Positions 1 to 9,374 of a stretch of 64,000 bases of DNA are shown piece by piece. Both the position numbers and the translations under genes were made by a program. The notes beneath the pieces were generated by a model. The model was not told where the DNA came from and ran no database searches. It saw only the letters and a list, made by a program, of their open reading frames with translations. The DNA lies in the NCBI RefSeq assembly GCF_921292975.1, contig NZ_CAKLCM010000002.1, forward strand, positions 2,351,901-2,415,900. The letters are read 5' to 3'. How positions within the stretch are numbered: the first letter of the stretch is position 1; the number at the start of each line of letters is the position of its first letter. The stretch comes from Vibrio hippocampi. GTDB lineage: Bacteria > Pseudomonadota > Gammaproteobacteria > Enterobacterales > Vibrionaceae.

Positions 1-187
1 AATCCATTAAAGTGATGCAACCGTTATATCAAAAAAAAAACGCTTTTTTGCCAGTTTCGAGTTATTTGATGTTTTTTTGTTCAAATTTCTAGGCTGAGCA
101 CGGTGTATGTTGTCGGAATTCTTTGATTTCTCGTCTTGTTAGGGTATGTTCAGCACTCTTCATTAAACAACATTAGATGGATTAATC

Positions 188-1117
188 ATGAGTCCTTTCA
201 TTTCCTTCAGTCGTGAACAGTGGGCTAAGCTGCGTAACGCTGTGCCGATGACTTTGACACAGGATGATCTCATCGAATTGCAAGGTATTAATGAAAACCT
301 GACGATGCAAGAAGCGATGGAGATCTACCTACCTCTATCGCGTTTACTCAACCTTTACGTTGCTGCAAGGCAGCGCCGTAATTCCGTGCTGAGTGAGTTC
401 TTGGGTAAAACCACGCAAACCCCTCCACCTTTCGTTATTGGCATTGCCGGTAGTGTGGCAGTCGGTAAATCGACAACGGCTCGCTTATTAACAGCGCTGC
501 TTAGACGCTGGGAGAACCATCCAAAAGTGGAGTTAATTACCACTGACGGTTTCTTATACCCCAATAAAGTCTTGGACGAGAAAGGTATGATGGCTCGCAA
601 AGGCTTTCCAGAGTCTTATGATATTCGCCGCCTGGTTCAATTTGTGTCTGATGTTAAATCAGGCAAGCGCGATGTCGTCGCCCCTGTCTATTCCCATATC
701 ACTTATGATATTACCGACGAGCAGAAAGTAGTCGACAGACCCGATGTCTTAATTATTGAAGGGCTCAATGTATTGCAGTCAGGAATGGATTATCCACACG
801 ATCCGCATCGGGTGTTTATTTCTGACTTCCTTGATTTCTCACTCTATGTGGATGCTCCGAGTGAGTTGATTGAGCATTGGTATGTGGATCGCTTTATGAA
901 GTTCCGTCAAGGTGCTTTTACCAAGCCGGGCTCCTACTTCAGTCATTACACCCAACTGCATGAGCAAGAAGCCATTAAGAAAGCCAAAAACATCTGGACT
1001 TCTATCAATGGCATCAACCTTGAAAACAATATTCTTCCCACTAAAGAGCGCGCACATCTGATTTTGCAAAAAGGCATGAATCATAGTGTCGAGAAAATCT
1101 ATTTGCGTAAGCAGTAG
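188..1117 (+). CDS. coaA: Type I pantothenate kinase
   Basis: This enzyme phosphorylates pantothenate to 4'-phosphopantothenate, the first and rate-setting step of coenzyme A synthesis in the cytosol. The 309-residue length is close to that of the bacterial type I family. A Walker A loop GSVAVGKS is visible at residues 88-95, followed by family motifs such as TTDGFLYPN and IIEGLNVLQ. The ATG at 188 has only a weak upstream purine stretch, but the N-terminus matches the usual family start. The gene stands alone and converges on birA. In the family the enzyme is feedback-inhibited by CoA; no regulatory site is obvious in the 187 bases before the gene. Confidence 0.97.
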   Translation: MSPFISFSREQWAKLRNAVPMTLTQDDLIELQGINENLTMQEAMEIYLPLSRLLNLYVAARQRRNSVLSEFLGKTTQTPPPFVIGIAGSVAVGKSTTARLLTALLRRWENHPKVELITTDGFLYPNKVLDEKGMMARKGFPESYDIRRLVQFVSDVKSGKRDVVAPVYSHITYDITDEQKVVDRPDVLIIEGLNVLQSGMDYPHDPHRVFISDFLDFSLYVDAPSELIEHWYVDRFMKFRQGAFTKPGSYFSHYTQLHEQEAIKKAKNIWTSINGINLENNILPTKERAHLILQKGMNHSVEKIYLRKQ

Positions 1118-1173
1118 CATGATGCTGCCAGCGCTCTGACTCACACACTCATTAACTCACGCATTGACGCTGG

Positions 1174-2154
1174 TTAGCGGTCGTCACCTCGCAATGAGAT
1201 CTCACCTCCGATATAGGGCGTGATGCCTTCATCGGTTTCCAGAAGAATAGCGCCACTGGCATCAATTCCTCTGGCGATCCCTTTTATCTCGCGGTTAGCC
1301 ATAATCAGCTTCACCTCGCGATTTAAGAAGTTGTCGTATTGATTCCAGCGCTCCACAAATCCTTGCATCCCCTGAAATTCATACTGCTTCAAGGCGCTAT
1401 ACCAAGCATTAGCAAACGAAGCTGCCAACTGATTTCGCTGCAAAGGTTGATCGCTCGCCTCGGCTAATGAAGTCCAAGGCTGATCAATAGCGGAGACTTC
1501 ACCACTCATCATCAGGTTCATTCCCATCCCTATGACTAAGTTTGCAGCTCCACCTGCTTGCCCTGACATTTCAACCAAAATGCCAGCTAGCTTTTTATCT
1601 TTATAATAGAGGTCATTTGGCCACTTGAGTTTTACATCATGGATCCCCTGCTGCTCCAGAGATTCAACGATAGCAACACCCACGACTAAGCTCAGCCCCA
1701 TCGCAGCAGCCATACCGGCGTCGAGACGCCAATACATCGACAAATAAAGGTTGCTTGCAAATGGAGAAACCCACTGACGCCCTCTCCTTCCTCGTCCTGC
1801 CGCTTGATATTCCGCTAGGCATACCGCTCCAGACGGCAAGGTGTCTTGCTTCTCAATCAAATATTGGTTGGTCGAGTCAATAATTGGGATCAATTCGAAA
1901 GGCACCACTAGGTTTTGTTCCAGTTGCTTAGGGTCGAGCAGTTCTATCGGTGTTGCCAATTGATAGCCTTTGCCTTGGACGCGAAAAATATCAACGCCCC
2001 ACTCTTGGATGCCTTTTATATGCTTACTGACGGCAGCTCGAGATATGCCCAAGTGTTCTCCCAGTCGCTCACCGGAATGAAAGCCGCCTTGTGCTAATAG
2101 AGACAGTATCGCCAACTTGGTGTTATGCTCTTTCATAACAAATCGCTCTTTCAT
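1174..2154 (-). CDS. birA: Biotin-protein ligase and biotin operon repressor
   Basis: Bifunctional protein that makes biotinyl-AMP, attaches biotin to the carboxyl-carrier subunit of acetyl-CoA carboxylase, and represses biotin genes. An N-terminal winged helix-turn-helix covers about residues 28-52 (LGEHLGISRAAVSKH). The catalytic loop GRGRRGRQW starts at residue 120 and KWPND is at 177-181. A C-terminal SH3-like domain follows. The ATG at 2154 overlaps the murB stop by four bases (ATGA), so the two genes are probably translationally coupled; a second ATG at 2136 is an alternative start. The murB-birA order is conserved in gammaproteobacteria. Having the HTH indicates the regulatory (group II) type. 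Confidence 0.97.
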   Translation of the reverse strand: MKERFVMKEHNTKLAILSLLAQGGFHSGERLGEHLGISRAAVSKHIKGIQEWGVDIFRVQGKGYQLATPIELLDPKQLEQNLVVPFELIPIIDSTNQYLIEKQDTLPSGAVCLAEYQAAGRGRRGRQWVSPFASNLYLSMYWRLDAGMAAAMGLSLVVGVAIVESLEQQGIHDVKLKWPNDLYYKDKKLAGILVEMSGQAGGAANLVIGMGMNLMMSGEVSAIDQPWTSLAEASDQPLQRNQLAASFANAWYSALKQYEFQGMQGFVERWNQYDNFLNREVKLIMANREIKGIARGIDASGAILLETDEGITPYIGGEISLRGDDR

Positions 2155-3185
2155 ACCAAATCCCTTAAATACACCTCATTCAACGCACCCATAAAGCGAA
2201 CTTCATGTTCCAGTTCTACGTTAAATTTCTCCAGCACTCGATCTCTAACATAGGCTGCTAAAGCAACCACATCTTGTGCCGTTGCTTGTTTCGCATTCAC
2301 CAACACTAAAGCTTGGTTTGGATGCACCATAGCGCCGCCTAACGTATAGCCCTTAAGTCCACACTGATCGATCAACCAGCCCGCAGCGAGTTTCATCTGC
2401 TCACCCGCAGGGTAAGCTACTAAATTGGGGAACAACTGATTGAGTTGTTGATACTGTTGCTGAGAGATCACGGGGTTTTTAAAAAAGCTGCCCGCATTGC
2501 CGGTCACTTCGGGATCGGGCAATTTCTGTTGACGAACATCGACAACAATGTCGAAGATTTGCTGGGCAGTTACGGTTTGCTCATCTAATTGCTGCAGCGG
2601 TCCATAGTTGAGATTAGGTTGCCACTGTTTTGCCAGTTTAATACCTACCGCAGTAATAATGGCTCTGTCTTTCAGTTGGTGTTTAAAAATAGAGTCACGA
2701 TAGCCAAACTGACATTCCACTTGAGTCAGACGCTTCACCTCGAAGCTTTCTAAGCAGAGGTAATCCACATACTCACAGATATCTTTGAATTCTACCCCGT
2801 ATGCGCCAATGTTTTGGATCGGAGCGCTACCGGTACAACCGGGAATTAGAGCCAGATTTTCCAATCCAGAAAAGCCTGCTTTCGTCGCCCACTCAACCAG
2901 TTCAGGCCAATCCTCACCACCGCTCACGTGCAAATAGTGATACTCACTATCTTGTCGATGTTCACGCCCCATCAATTGATTCACTACAACTAATCCTTGA
3001 TACGGTTGAGTAAACAGCATATTGCTGCCCTTACCTAACATCAGCTTTTCCATTGCCTGCCACTGCTCATCTCGGTAAAGAGCAATCAAATCGTCAATGG
3101 TTTGGGCTTTGGCTAAGACGGCACAGGTTTGAGCAATACCAAAGGTATGGAAGTGAGACAATTGTGCATTGTGTTGAATTTGCAT
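2151..3185 (-). CDS. murB: UDP-N-acetylenolpyruvoylglucosamine reductase
   Basis: FAD- and NADPH-dependent reductase that converts UDP-GlcNAc-enolpyruvate to UDP-MurNAc, the second committed step of peptidoglycan precursor synthesis in the cytosol. The FAD-binding motif GKGSNML is at residues 51-57 and the segment IPGCTGSAPIQNIGAYG at 114-130. The catalytic serine lies in NAGSFFKNP (Ser about 233) and the catalytic glutamate near the C-terminus in HEVRFMG. The 344-residue length fits type I MurB, the E. coli-like form. It is followed immediately by birA with a 4-base overlap. Confidence 0.97.
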   Translation of the reverse strand: MQIQHNAQLSHFHTFGIAQTCAVLAKAQTIDDLIALYRDEQWQAMEKLMLGKGSNMLFTQPYQGLVVVNQLMGREHRQDSEYHYLHVSGGEDWPELVEWATKAGFSGLENLALIPGCTGSAPIQNIGAYGVEFKDICEYVDYLCLESFEVKRLTQVECQFGYRDSIFKHQLKDRAIITAVGIKLAKQWQPNLNYGPLQQLDEQTVTAQQIFDIVVDVRQQKLPDPEVTGNAGSFFKNPVISQQQYQQLNQLFPNLVAYPAGEQMKLAAGWLIDQCGLKGYTLGGAMVHPNQALVLVNAKQATAQDVVALAAYVRDRVLEKFNVELEHEVRFMGALNEVYLRDLV

Positions 3186-3244
3186 GAGCGTTCTTTGATG
3201 ATTTAAACTTGCGCCATTCTATCCTCTAGCAACCAGAGTTGGCT

Positions 3245-3676
3245 ATGACTAGCTTCAAGTTCAGTGTTCTTGACCCGGTAAAAATACCGCTAGTGAAAAA
3301 GATCTATAAGTCTCATTACCCAGCGGGTAAGCCCAAATCCGACGAGCGTATTATTATCGCGACACAAGAGAGCCAAACGGTCGCCGTCGTAAGGCTGAAA
3401 ACCGTTGAGCAACAACGTTTGATGACGGGTATGTTAGTAATTCCAGCATGCCGTGGTCTAGGGATTGCTCATCAACTGATGCAGCATCTAAAACAGAATG
3501 AGTTGACCGACAATGATTACTGCTTCGCCCTTGCTCATTTAGAGGGCTTTTACAATCAACATGGTTTTCAACACATTGATACTGAAGCGCTCCCCAATAC
3601 TTTGAAACAATTATTCAGTCGCTATACCGGCAGTGGTAAAGCGCTTGTCGCAATGCGATATCATGATCGCGATTAA
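3245..3676 (+). CDS. GNAT family N-acetyltransferase
   Basis: Small (about 143 residues) acyl-CoA-dependent acetyltransferase of unknown substrate. The acetyl-CoA binding motif A is visible as VIPACRGLGIAHQLMQHL in the middle of the protein, with a C-terminal segment FYNQHGFQHID typical of the fold. I place the start at the ATG at 3245 (MTSFKF); a TTG two codons upstream at 3239 is also open. It is divergent from murB and lies upstream of pssA, but nothing in the context points to a substrate. Confidence 0.85.
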   Translation: MTSFKFSVLDPVKIPLVKKIYKSHYPAGKPKSDERIIIATQESQTVAVVRLKTVEQQRLMTGMLVIPACRGLGIAHQLMQHLKQNELTDNDYCFALAHLEGFYNQHGFQHIDTEALPNTLKQLFSRYTGSGKALVAMRYHDRD

Positions 3677-3769
3677 ACTTATAAACTGTTTACTATCCAA
3701 CTGTCATCAAAGTTTGATAAAATCGTGTGTTGGCAATTTTGCAACGATATAAAGGTAATCTCTTTCATC

Positions 3770-5110
3770 ATGATGGCTCTTAGGAACTCTTTTGAACAAC
3801 TCCCTTCACTTGCGCAAGATCCGAATAAATTTCATGTTCTTGCATCAGCCAGTGAATACCGTGAGTACTTGATTCAAGCGATTCGTGAAGCAAAATCTAG
3901 AATCTACCTAGTTGCATTGTATCTCGAAGATGATGAAGCGGGACGCGCTGTCCTGTCTGAATTATACAACGCCAAGCAAAACAATCCTGACTTAGATATC
4001 AAGGTCTGCGTTGACTGGCATCGCGCCCAACGCGGTCTGATTGGTGCTGACCAATCTGACGGTAATGCTGTGATGTATCGTGAGTATCGCCAAAACCATC
4101 AGCATGGGGTTCCCGTCTTTGGGGTTCCTGTGCGTGGTCGAGAAGTCTTTGGCGTACTTCACCTAAAAGGCTTTGTGGTCGATGATACCGTAATATACAG
4201 CGGCGCTAGCTTGAACAATATCTATCTCAACTATAAAGATCGCTATCGCTTTGATCGCTACCATGTTCTGGGAAATCCGTCTCTTGCTGATTCCATGGTG
4301 CAATTCATCAACCAAGAGATGATTGCCAACCCTGCTGTCAACGACCTGTCTCTGAGCGAAAAACCCACCACTAAGCAGATCAAGTCGGATATTCGTCAAC
4401 TCCGTGGCTCACTATCACAGGCACAATATCAATTCACGCCTGAGCGATTGAACGCGGATCAAGTGGCGGTCACTCCTCTGGTCGGTATTGGTAAGCGTCG
4501 TAATAGACTCAATCATGCCGTAAACCAACTGTTGGCAAGAGCCAAGAATGAAATATTTATCTGCACCCCCTATTTTAACTTCCCAAAATCGGTGGCTAAA
4601 CAGATTAAACGCGCACTAAAACGTGGCGTCAAAGTCAGCATCGTGGTGGGCGATAAAACGGCGAATGACTTTTATATCTCGCCAGAAGAAGAGTTTAAAA
4701 CCATTGGCGGTCTGCCTTATATGTACGAACTCAACTTGCGCCGTTTTGCCAAGTCGAATGAAGCGCACATTGCTAGTCGTCGCTTGAGTATCAAACTCTG
4801 GAAGCACGACGATAACAGTTTCCACCTCAAGGGTATTTGGGTGGATAAGACCAATATGCTGATCACGGGCAATAATCTCAATCCAAGAGCATGGACTTTG
4901 GACTTAGAGAACGCACTGTTAATTCGCGATCCACATGGACATTTAGTTGAGAAGTTTGAACAAGAAGTAGCCAATATTCTTGAGCATACTCAGCTTATCT
5001 GCACTTATAAGCAGTTCGAGAAAGTAGAGCACTACCCAGTGCCTGCACAGAAATTGATTCGCAAAATTACTCGCGTTAAAGCGGATCGAGTGTTGAAGCG
5101 ACTGCTTTAA
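3770..5110 (+). CDS. pssA: CDP-diacylglycerol-serine O-phosphatidyltransferase
   Basis: Makes phosphatidylserine from CDP-diacylglycerol and serine, the precursor of phosphatidylethanolamine; peripheral membrane enzyme of the phospholipase D superfamily. Two HKD motifs are visible: HLKGFVVDD in the first half and HLKGIWVDK near the C-terminus, the second followed by TGNNLNPRAW. From the ATG at 3770 the protein has 446 residues, near the E. coli PssA length. The frame stays open back to 3725, but that extra N-terminus is unlike the family. The stop codon forms the start of a 13-bp tandem repeat, and a bidirectional terminator separates the gene from convergent typA. Confidence 0.95.
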   Translation: MMALRNSFEQLPSLAQDPNKFHVLASASEYREYLIQAIREAKSRIYLVALYLEDDEAGRAVLSELYNAKQNNPDLDIKVCVDWHRAQRGLIGADQSDGNAVMYREYRQNHQHGVPVFGVPVRGREVFGVLHLKGFVVDDTVIYSGASLNNIYLNYKDRYRFDRYHVLGNPSLADSMVQFINQEMIANPAVNDLSLSEKPTTKQIKSDIRQLRGSLSQAQYQFTPERLNADQVAVTPLVGIGKRRNRLNHAVNQLLARAKNEIFICTPYFNFPKSVAKQIKRALKRGVKVSIVVGDKTANDFYISPEEEFKTIGGLPYMYELNLRRFAKSNEAHIASRRLSIKLWKHDDNSFHLKGIWVDKTNMLITGNNLNPRAWTLDLENALLIRDPHGHLVEKFEQEVANILEHTQLICTYKQFEKVEHYPVPAQKLIRKITRVKADRVLKRLL

Positions 5111-5149
5111 TAACCATCACTAATAACCATCACTTTTAATAACCATCAC
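5108..5149. repeat. Three perfect copies of a 13-bp repeat at the pssA stop
   Basis: The 13-mer TAATAACCATCAC occurs at 5108-5120, 5121-5133 and 5137-5149, the last two separated by TTT. The first copy begins with the pssA stop codon. It looks like local duplication; no function is claimed. Confidence 0.9.
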
Positions 5150-5170
5150 TGCGACATTACAGCAAGCACA

Positions 5171-5197
5171 AAAAAACCAGCCGAAGCTGGTTTTTTT
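5171..5197. terminator. Bidirectional terminator between pssA and typA
   Basis: The stem CCAGC/GCTGG with loop CGAA is flanked by an A-run on the left and a T-run on the right. It can therefore end transcription of convergent pssA (plus) and typA (minus). Confidence 0.9.
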
Positions 5198-5214
5198 CAT
5201 AATAAGCAGTCCAA

Positions 5215-7047
5215 TTAAGACTTCGCTACGCGGCTTGCGCGCTTACGATCGCTCTCAGAAAGAAACTTCTTACGAAGACGAATGCTTTCTGGCGTCACTT
5301 CTACTAGTTCATCTTCATCGATAAACTCTAGCGCTTGCTCAAGCGTGTGCTTGATTGGCGGCGTTAGAACCTGAGCTTCATCAGTACCAGATGCACGAAC
5401 GTTGGTTAGCTGCTTACCTTTCAGTGCGTTAACGGTTAGGTCGTTATCACGGCTATGAATACCGATGATCATACCTTCGTAAACATCAACACCGTGACCG
5501 ATAAATAGGCGACCACGCTCTTGTAGGTTAAACAGTGCGTTAGTCAGTGCTTTACCCGCTGCGTTTGCAATCAATACGCCGTTGTTACGTTGACCAATGG
5601 TACCGCCCTTGTGTGGACCGTAGTGATCAAACGTATGGTAAAGCAGACCTGAACCCGAAGTTAGCGTCAAAAATTCAGTTTGGAAACCGATCAAGCCACG
5701 AGAAGGCATATTGAAGTCCATACGCACACGACCTTTGCCGTCTGGTGCCATGTCTTTCAGCTCACCTTTACGTAGACCGATTTTCTCCATGATGCCGCCT
5801 TGATGTTCTTCAAGAACATCAATCGTTACGGTTTCAAACGGTTCCATCAGCTGACCATCTTCTTCTTTGATGATAACTTCTGGACGAGATACCGCTAGCT
5901 CGAAGCCTTCACGACGCATGTTTTCAATCAGGATAGAAAGGTGAAGCTCACCACGACCAGAAACACGGAATTTGTCTGGATCATCACTCTGCTCTACGCG
6001 CAATGCAACGTTGTGTACCAGTTCTTTCTCAAGGCGCTCAAGGATGTTACGTGACGTCACGAACTTACCCTCTTTACCAGCGAAAGGCGACGTGTTTACT
6101 TGGAACGTCATGGTAACGGTTGGTTCGTCAACCGACAGTGCTGGTAGTGCTTCTACTTGGTTTTGCGCACAAATCGTATCTGAGATTTTAAGTTCGCCCA
6201 GACCCGTGATCGCAATGATGTCGCCCGCGTTCGCTTGCTCAACTTCGTGACGCTCAAGACCAAGGTAACCCAGTACTGTGCCTACTTTACCGTTACGAGT
6301 CTTGCCATCTGCGCCGACGACTGTCACTTGTTGGTTTGGTTTCGCAGTACCGCGTGTTACGCGACCTACACCAATAACGCCAACGTAAGAGCTGTAGTCT
6401 AGCTGAGAGATTTGCATCTGCAATGGACCATCAAGGTCAACATCTGGTGCAGCAACATTGTCAACGATTGCTTGGAACAGAGGTTCCATGTTCTCGCCAA
6501 TTTCGCCTTCTTCAAGTGTTGCCCAACCGTTAAGTGCTGATGCGTAAACCACTTGGAAGTCCAACTGTTCGTCAGTTGCACCTAGGTTATCGAATAGGTC
6601 GAATACTTGGTCCATAACCCAATCAGGACGTGCGCCTGGACGGTCAATTTTGTTGATAACAACAATTGGCTTCAGACCGTGTGCAAACGCTTTTTGCGTT
6701 ACAAAACGAGTTTGTGGCATAGGACCGTCAACAGCGTCAACGATAAGCAGTACAGAGTCTACCATCGACATGATGCGTTCTACTTCACCACCGAAGTCCG
6801 CGTGTCCCGGAGTATCTACGATATTGATGTGGTGATCGTTCCAGTTGATCGCCGTGTTTTTTGCAAGAATGGTAATACCACGCTCTTTTTCAATATCATT
6901 CGAGTCCATCACGCGTTCTTCAGTTTCACCGCGAGACTCTAACGTCCCGGATTGCTGAAGTAGCTTGTCAACTAGGGTAGTTTTACCGTGGTCAACGTGC
7001 GCGATAATCGCTATGTTTCTTAACTTATCAATCTGTGGAGTTGACAT
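5215..7047 (-). CDS. typA: Ribosome-associated translational GTPase TypA/BipA
   Basis: Elongation-factor-like GTPase that binds the ribosome and is needed for efficient 50S assembly and growth under stress or cold. The G1 loop AHVDHGKT is at residues 16-23, followed by [14 protein letters not shown] (G3) and [10 protein letters not shown] (G4). EF-G-like domain II and the BipA-specific C-terminal domain follow. The 610-residue length matches the family (about 607 in E. coli). The gene is divergent from glnA, with a 574-base spacer, as in many gammaproteobacteria. Confidence 0.97.
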   Translation of the reverse strand: MSTPQIDKLRNIAIIAHVDHGKTTLVDKLLQQSGTLESRGETEERVMDSNDIEKERGITILAKNTAINWNDHHINIVDTPGHADFGGEVERIMSMVDSVLLIVDAVDGPMPQTRFVTQKAFAHGLKPIVVINKIDRPGARPDWVMDQVFDLFDNLGATDEQLDFQVVYASALNGWATLEEGEIGENMEPLFQAIVDNVAAPDVDLDGPLQMQISQLDYSSYVGVIGVGRVTRGTAKPNQQVTVVGADGKTRNGKVGTVLGYLGLERHEVEQANAGDIIAITGLGELKISDTICAQNQVEALPALSVDEPTVTMTFQVNTSPFAGKEGKFVTSRNILERLEKELVHNVALRVEQSDDPDKFRVSGRGELHLSILIENMRREGFELAVSRPEVIIKEEDGQLMEPFETVTIDVLEEHQGGIMEKIGLRKGELKDMAPDGKGRVRMDFNMPSRGLIGFQTEFLTLTSGSGLLYHTFDHYGPHKGGTIGQRNNGVLIANAAGKALTNALFNLQERGRLFIGHGVDVYEGMIIGIHSRDNDLTVNALKGKQLTNVRASGTDEAQVLTPPIKHTLEQALEFIDEDELVEVTPESIRLRKKFLSESDRKRASRVAKS

Positions 7048-7365
7048 GGATTTCTTTCACTCAGTCAAGAGTCGCCGCACTATCGCCGCTGACTCGATTA
7101 AAAAAACGCCCGCAATATAACAGAAATTACGAGAGTTGTGATCTTCTTCGTTGAAATCTTGCCTAAACATAGCCTGTTTATAGTAAATTTTCCTTACTTT
7201 GTTCATTTAAGGTATCAATAGTGTCGCTTTGATTACGCTCACGACTTATTCGCAAAAATAGGTTTGCAAAAATGGGGTTGTAAAATAGGGTGCAGAGATA
7301 ATTTTTTACTCTGTCGCGGTATGTTATTGACAGCTCACCAAAAACCATGCTGAATATATGGGCTT

Positions 7366-7415
7366 GTTGTATCAAATTGGTGCAAAACTTAATTCTTGCA
7401 CCAATTTGACACAAC
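7366..7415. promoter_or_regulatory. 20-bp inverted repeat with NtrC-like half-sites upstream of glnA
   Basis: Arms at 7366-7385 and 7396-7415 match at 19 of 20 positions around a 10-base spacer. Each arm carries TTGCACCA or its complement, the NtrC half-site word. The centre lies about 130 bases upstream of the predicted sigma-54 start site, where NtrC enhancers usually sit. Confidence 0.7.
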
Positions 7416-7496
7416 AGCGATCCATAATGGTGCAAATCTATGAACCAATATGTCGCAGTAACTTTTAAGGTTATGAATTAAAAGGATTTTTATTTT

Positions 7497-7513
7497 TGGC
7501 ACAGTTTTAGCTA
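7497..7513 (+). promoter_or_regulatory. Sigma-54 promoter of glnA
   Basis: TTGGCAC-AGTTT-TAGCT keeps the invariant GG (7498-7499) and GC (7510-7511) exactly ten bases apart, and the -24 element TGGCAC is perfect. It lies about 110 bases before the glnA ATG, downstream of NtrC-like sites, as expected for a nitrogen-regulated promoter. Confidence 0.8.
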
Positions 7514-7621
7514 TAGCTAAATCAGCATCGATTAACGCACTTCAAATACGCAGACGTTAATCAATGCCGATTATCACTATCGAGCTATTAACCGCTTTAA
7601 TAACACTGGAGGTTTTCCGAG

Positions 7622-9031
7622 ATGTCAGTAGAAAATGTTCTATCGCTGATCCAAGAGAACGAAGTTAAATTCGTTGATCTACGCTTTACAGACACTAAGG
7701 GTAAAGAGCAACACATTTCTATCCCTGCTCACCAAATAGATGCAGACTTCTTTGAAGAAGGCAAAATGTTTGACGGTTCATCTGTTGCTGGCTGGAAAGG
7801 CATCAATGAATCAGACATGGTTATGATGCCGGATGCATCTAGCGCAGTTCTTGACCCATTCACTGAAGATGCAACTCTGAACATTCGTTGTGACATCCTT
7901 GAGCCTGCAACGATGCAAGGCTACGATCGTGACCCACGTTCTATTGCTAAGCGCGCTGAAGACTACATGCGCTCTACTGGTATCGCTGACACCGTTCTTA
8001 TCGGTCCTGAGCCAGAATTCTTCCTATTTGACGATGTTAAGTTCTCAACTGACATGTCTGGTTCTTTCTACAAAATTGACGACGTAGAAGCTTCTTGGAA
8101 CTCGGGTTCTGATTTCGAAGAAGGCAACAAAGGTCACCGTCCAGGCGTTAAAGGTGGTTACTTCCCAGTTGCTCCTGTTGACTCTTCTCAAGACATCCGT
8201 TCTGCAATGTGTCTCGTTATGGAAGAGATGGGTCTTGTTGTTGAAGCTCACCACCACGAAGTGGCAACAGCGGGTCAGAACGAAATCGCAACTCGTTTCA
8301 ACACGCTAACCACTAAAGCTGACGAAATCCAAATCTACAAGTACGTTGTTCACAACGTAGCACACGCATTTGGCAAGACAGCAACATTTATGCCTAAGCC
8401 ACTAGTGGGTGATAACGGTTCTGGTATGCACGTTCACCAATCTCTAGCAAAAGACGGTGTTAACCTATTTGCTGGTGACAAGTACGGCGGTCTATCTGAA
8501 ACGGCTCTTTACTATATCGGCGGTATCGTCAAGCACGCTCGTGCAATCAACGCATTTGCTAACCCTGCGACTAACTCGTACAAGCGTCTTGTACCAGGTT
8601 TCGAAGCACCGGTAATGCTAGCTTACTCTGCTCGTAACCGTTCTGCTTCTATCCGTATCCCAGTGGTACCTAGCCCTAAAGCACGTCGTATCGAAGTTCG
8701 TTTCGGTGACCCAGCAGCTAACCCATACCTAGCATTTGCCGCTATGCTTATGGCTGGTCTTGACGGTATTAAGAACAAGATCCACCCAGGCGAAGCGATG
8801 GATAAAGACCTTTACGATCTACCAGCTGAAGAAGCAGCAGAGATCCCAACAGTGGCTTACTCACTAAAAGACGCGCTAGCAGAACTTGATGCTGACCGTG
8901 AGTTCCTAACTTCTGGTGGCGTATTCTCTGATGACTTTATCGATTCTTACATCGATCTTAAAGCTCAAGACGTAGAGAAAGTTAACATGACAACGACTCC
9001 TCTAGAGTTCGAACTATACTACTCTGTATAA
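7622..9031 (+). CDS. glnA: Glutamine synthetase, type I
   Basis: ATP-dependent condensation of ammonia and glutamate to glutamine, the main route of ammonium assimilation; a cytosolic dodecamer. The 469-residue length equals that of enteric GlnA. Recognisable signatures are [32 protein letters not shown] (ATP and metal site) and [16 protein letters not shown]. The adenylylation-site tyrosine lies in [10 protein letters not shown], at about residue 398, so GlnE-type control is likely. A strong SD, GGAGG, precedes the ATG. Codon use is biased toward that of highly expressed genes. It is followed by a strong terminator and then glnL-glnG. Confidence 0.99.
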   Translation: MSVENVLSLIQENEVKFVDLRFTDTKGKEQHISIPAHQIDADFFEEGKMFDGSSVAGWKGINESDMVMMPDASSAVLDPFTEDATLNIRCDILEPATMQGYDRDPRSIAKRAEDYMRSTGIADTVLIGPEPEFFLFDDVKFSTDMSGSFYKIDDVEASWNSGSDFEEGNKGHRPGVKGGYFPVAPVDSSQDIRSAMCLVMEEMGLVVEAHHHEVATAGQNEIATRFNTLTTKADEIQIYKYVVHNVAHAFGKTATFMPKPLVGDNGSGMHVHQSLAKDGVNLFAGDKYGGLSETALYYIGGIVKHARAINAFANPATNSYKRLVPGFEAPVMLAYSARNRSASIRIPVVPSPKARRIEVRFGDPAANPYLAFAAMLMAGLDGIKNKIHPGEAMDKDLYDLPAEEAAEIPTVAYSLKDALAELDADREFLTSGGVFSDDFIDSYIDLKAQDVEKVNMTTTPLEFELYYSV

Positions 9032-9057
9032 TTCTCGTTGTTATTAGCTAACACTCA

Positions 9058-9087
9058 AAGGCTTGCCAATCGGCAAGCCTTTTTTAT
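9058..9087 (+). terminator. Rho-independent terminator of glnA
   Basis: Perfect 10-bp stem AAGGCTTGCC/GGCAAGCCTT with loop AATC, followed by a T-run. It partly insulates glnA from glnLG. Confidence 0.93.
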
Positions 9088-9374
9088 TCCGTACTACACC
9101 TTTCTCCTTCCAAACAATACCTCTGTTTTTAGGTTTCCTTTGAAGAACAATAGATTGCACTGAATAATCTCATGAATCGGCATTGTTATTGCATTGTTAT
9201 CAAGAGCAATAGTGCAATCGTGTCGTTTTAGGTGCAAACCTAGAGAATAAACGTCTTCTGCGAGATTATTAAACCATCGCAGGACGCATGATAGTTGATG
9301 TTGCACTTTTTTGGTGCATATGTATTATCAACAGCTGTGCATTGCACTTTTTTTGAGCAATCTAAGGATATCCA
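9088..9374. promoter_or_regulatory. glnA-glnL intergenic region with many NtrC half-sites
   Basis: These 287 bases carry TGCAC or GTGCA words at about 9155, 9211, 9231, 9302, 9314 and 9343. The best full site is at 9302-9318. A 70-codon minus frame here has no family features and is treated as chance. The region probably holds the glnL promoter under NtrC control. Confidence 0.6.
9302..9318. promoter_or_regulatory. NtrC binding site upstream of glnL
   Basis: TGCACTTTTTTGGTGCA has the canonical arrangement GCAC-N7-GTGC. A weaker relative, TTGCAC-N7-GAGCAA, sits 40 bases downstream at 9342-9360, just before the glnL start. In enterics such sites let NtrC repress the weak glnL promoter. Confidence 0.8.

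Larger units (their letters stand above)
7048..7621. promoter_or_regulatory. typA-glnA intergenic control region
   Basis: This 574-base non-coding stretch holds the promoters of divergent typA and glnA. On the glnA side it carries a sigma-54 promoter, a long inverted repeat with NtrC-like half-sites and further GGTGCA half-sites (for example 7428-7435), annotated separately. A consensus SD, GGAGG, precedes the glnA ATG. I see no convincing small gene in it. Confidence 0.7.

Noticed and set aside
1117..1173. Tandem repeat or terminator between coaA and birA
   Set aside because: CTCAC-like words recur, but units are too short and diverged; no T-run hairpin was found.
7178..7435. 85-codon minus-strand frame upstream of glnA
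   Set aside because: It runs through the glnA enhancer and has no recognisable protein features.
9094..9306. 70-codon minus-strand frame between glnA and glnL
   Set aside because: No family features; it overlaps the NtrC-site region and starts within it. Treated as chance.
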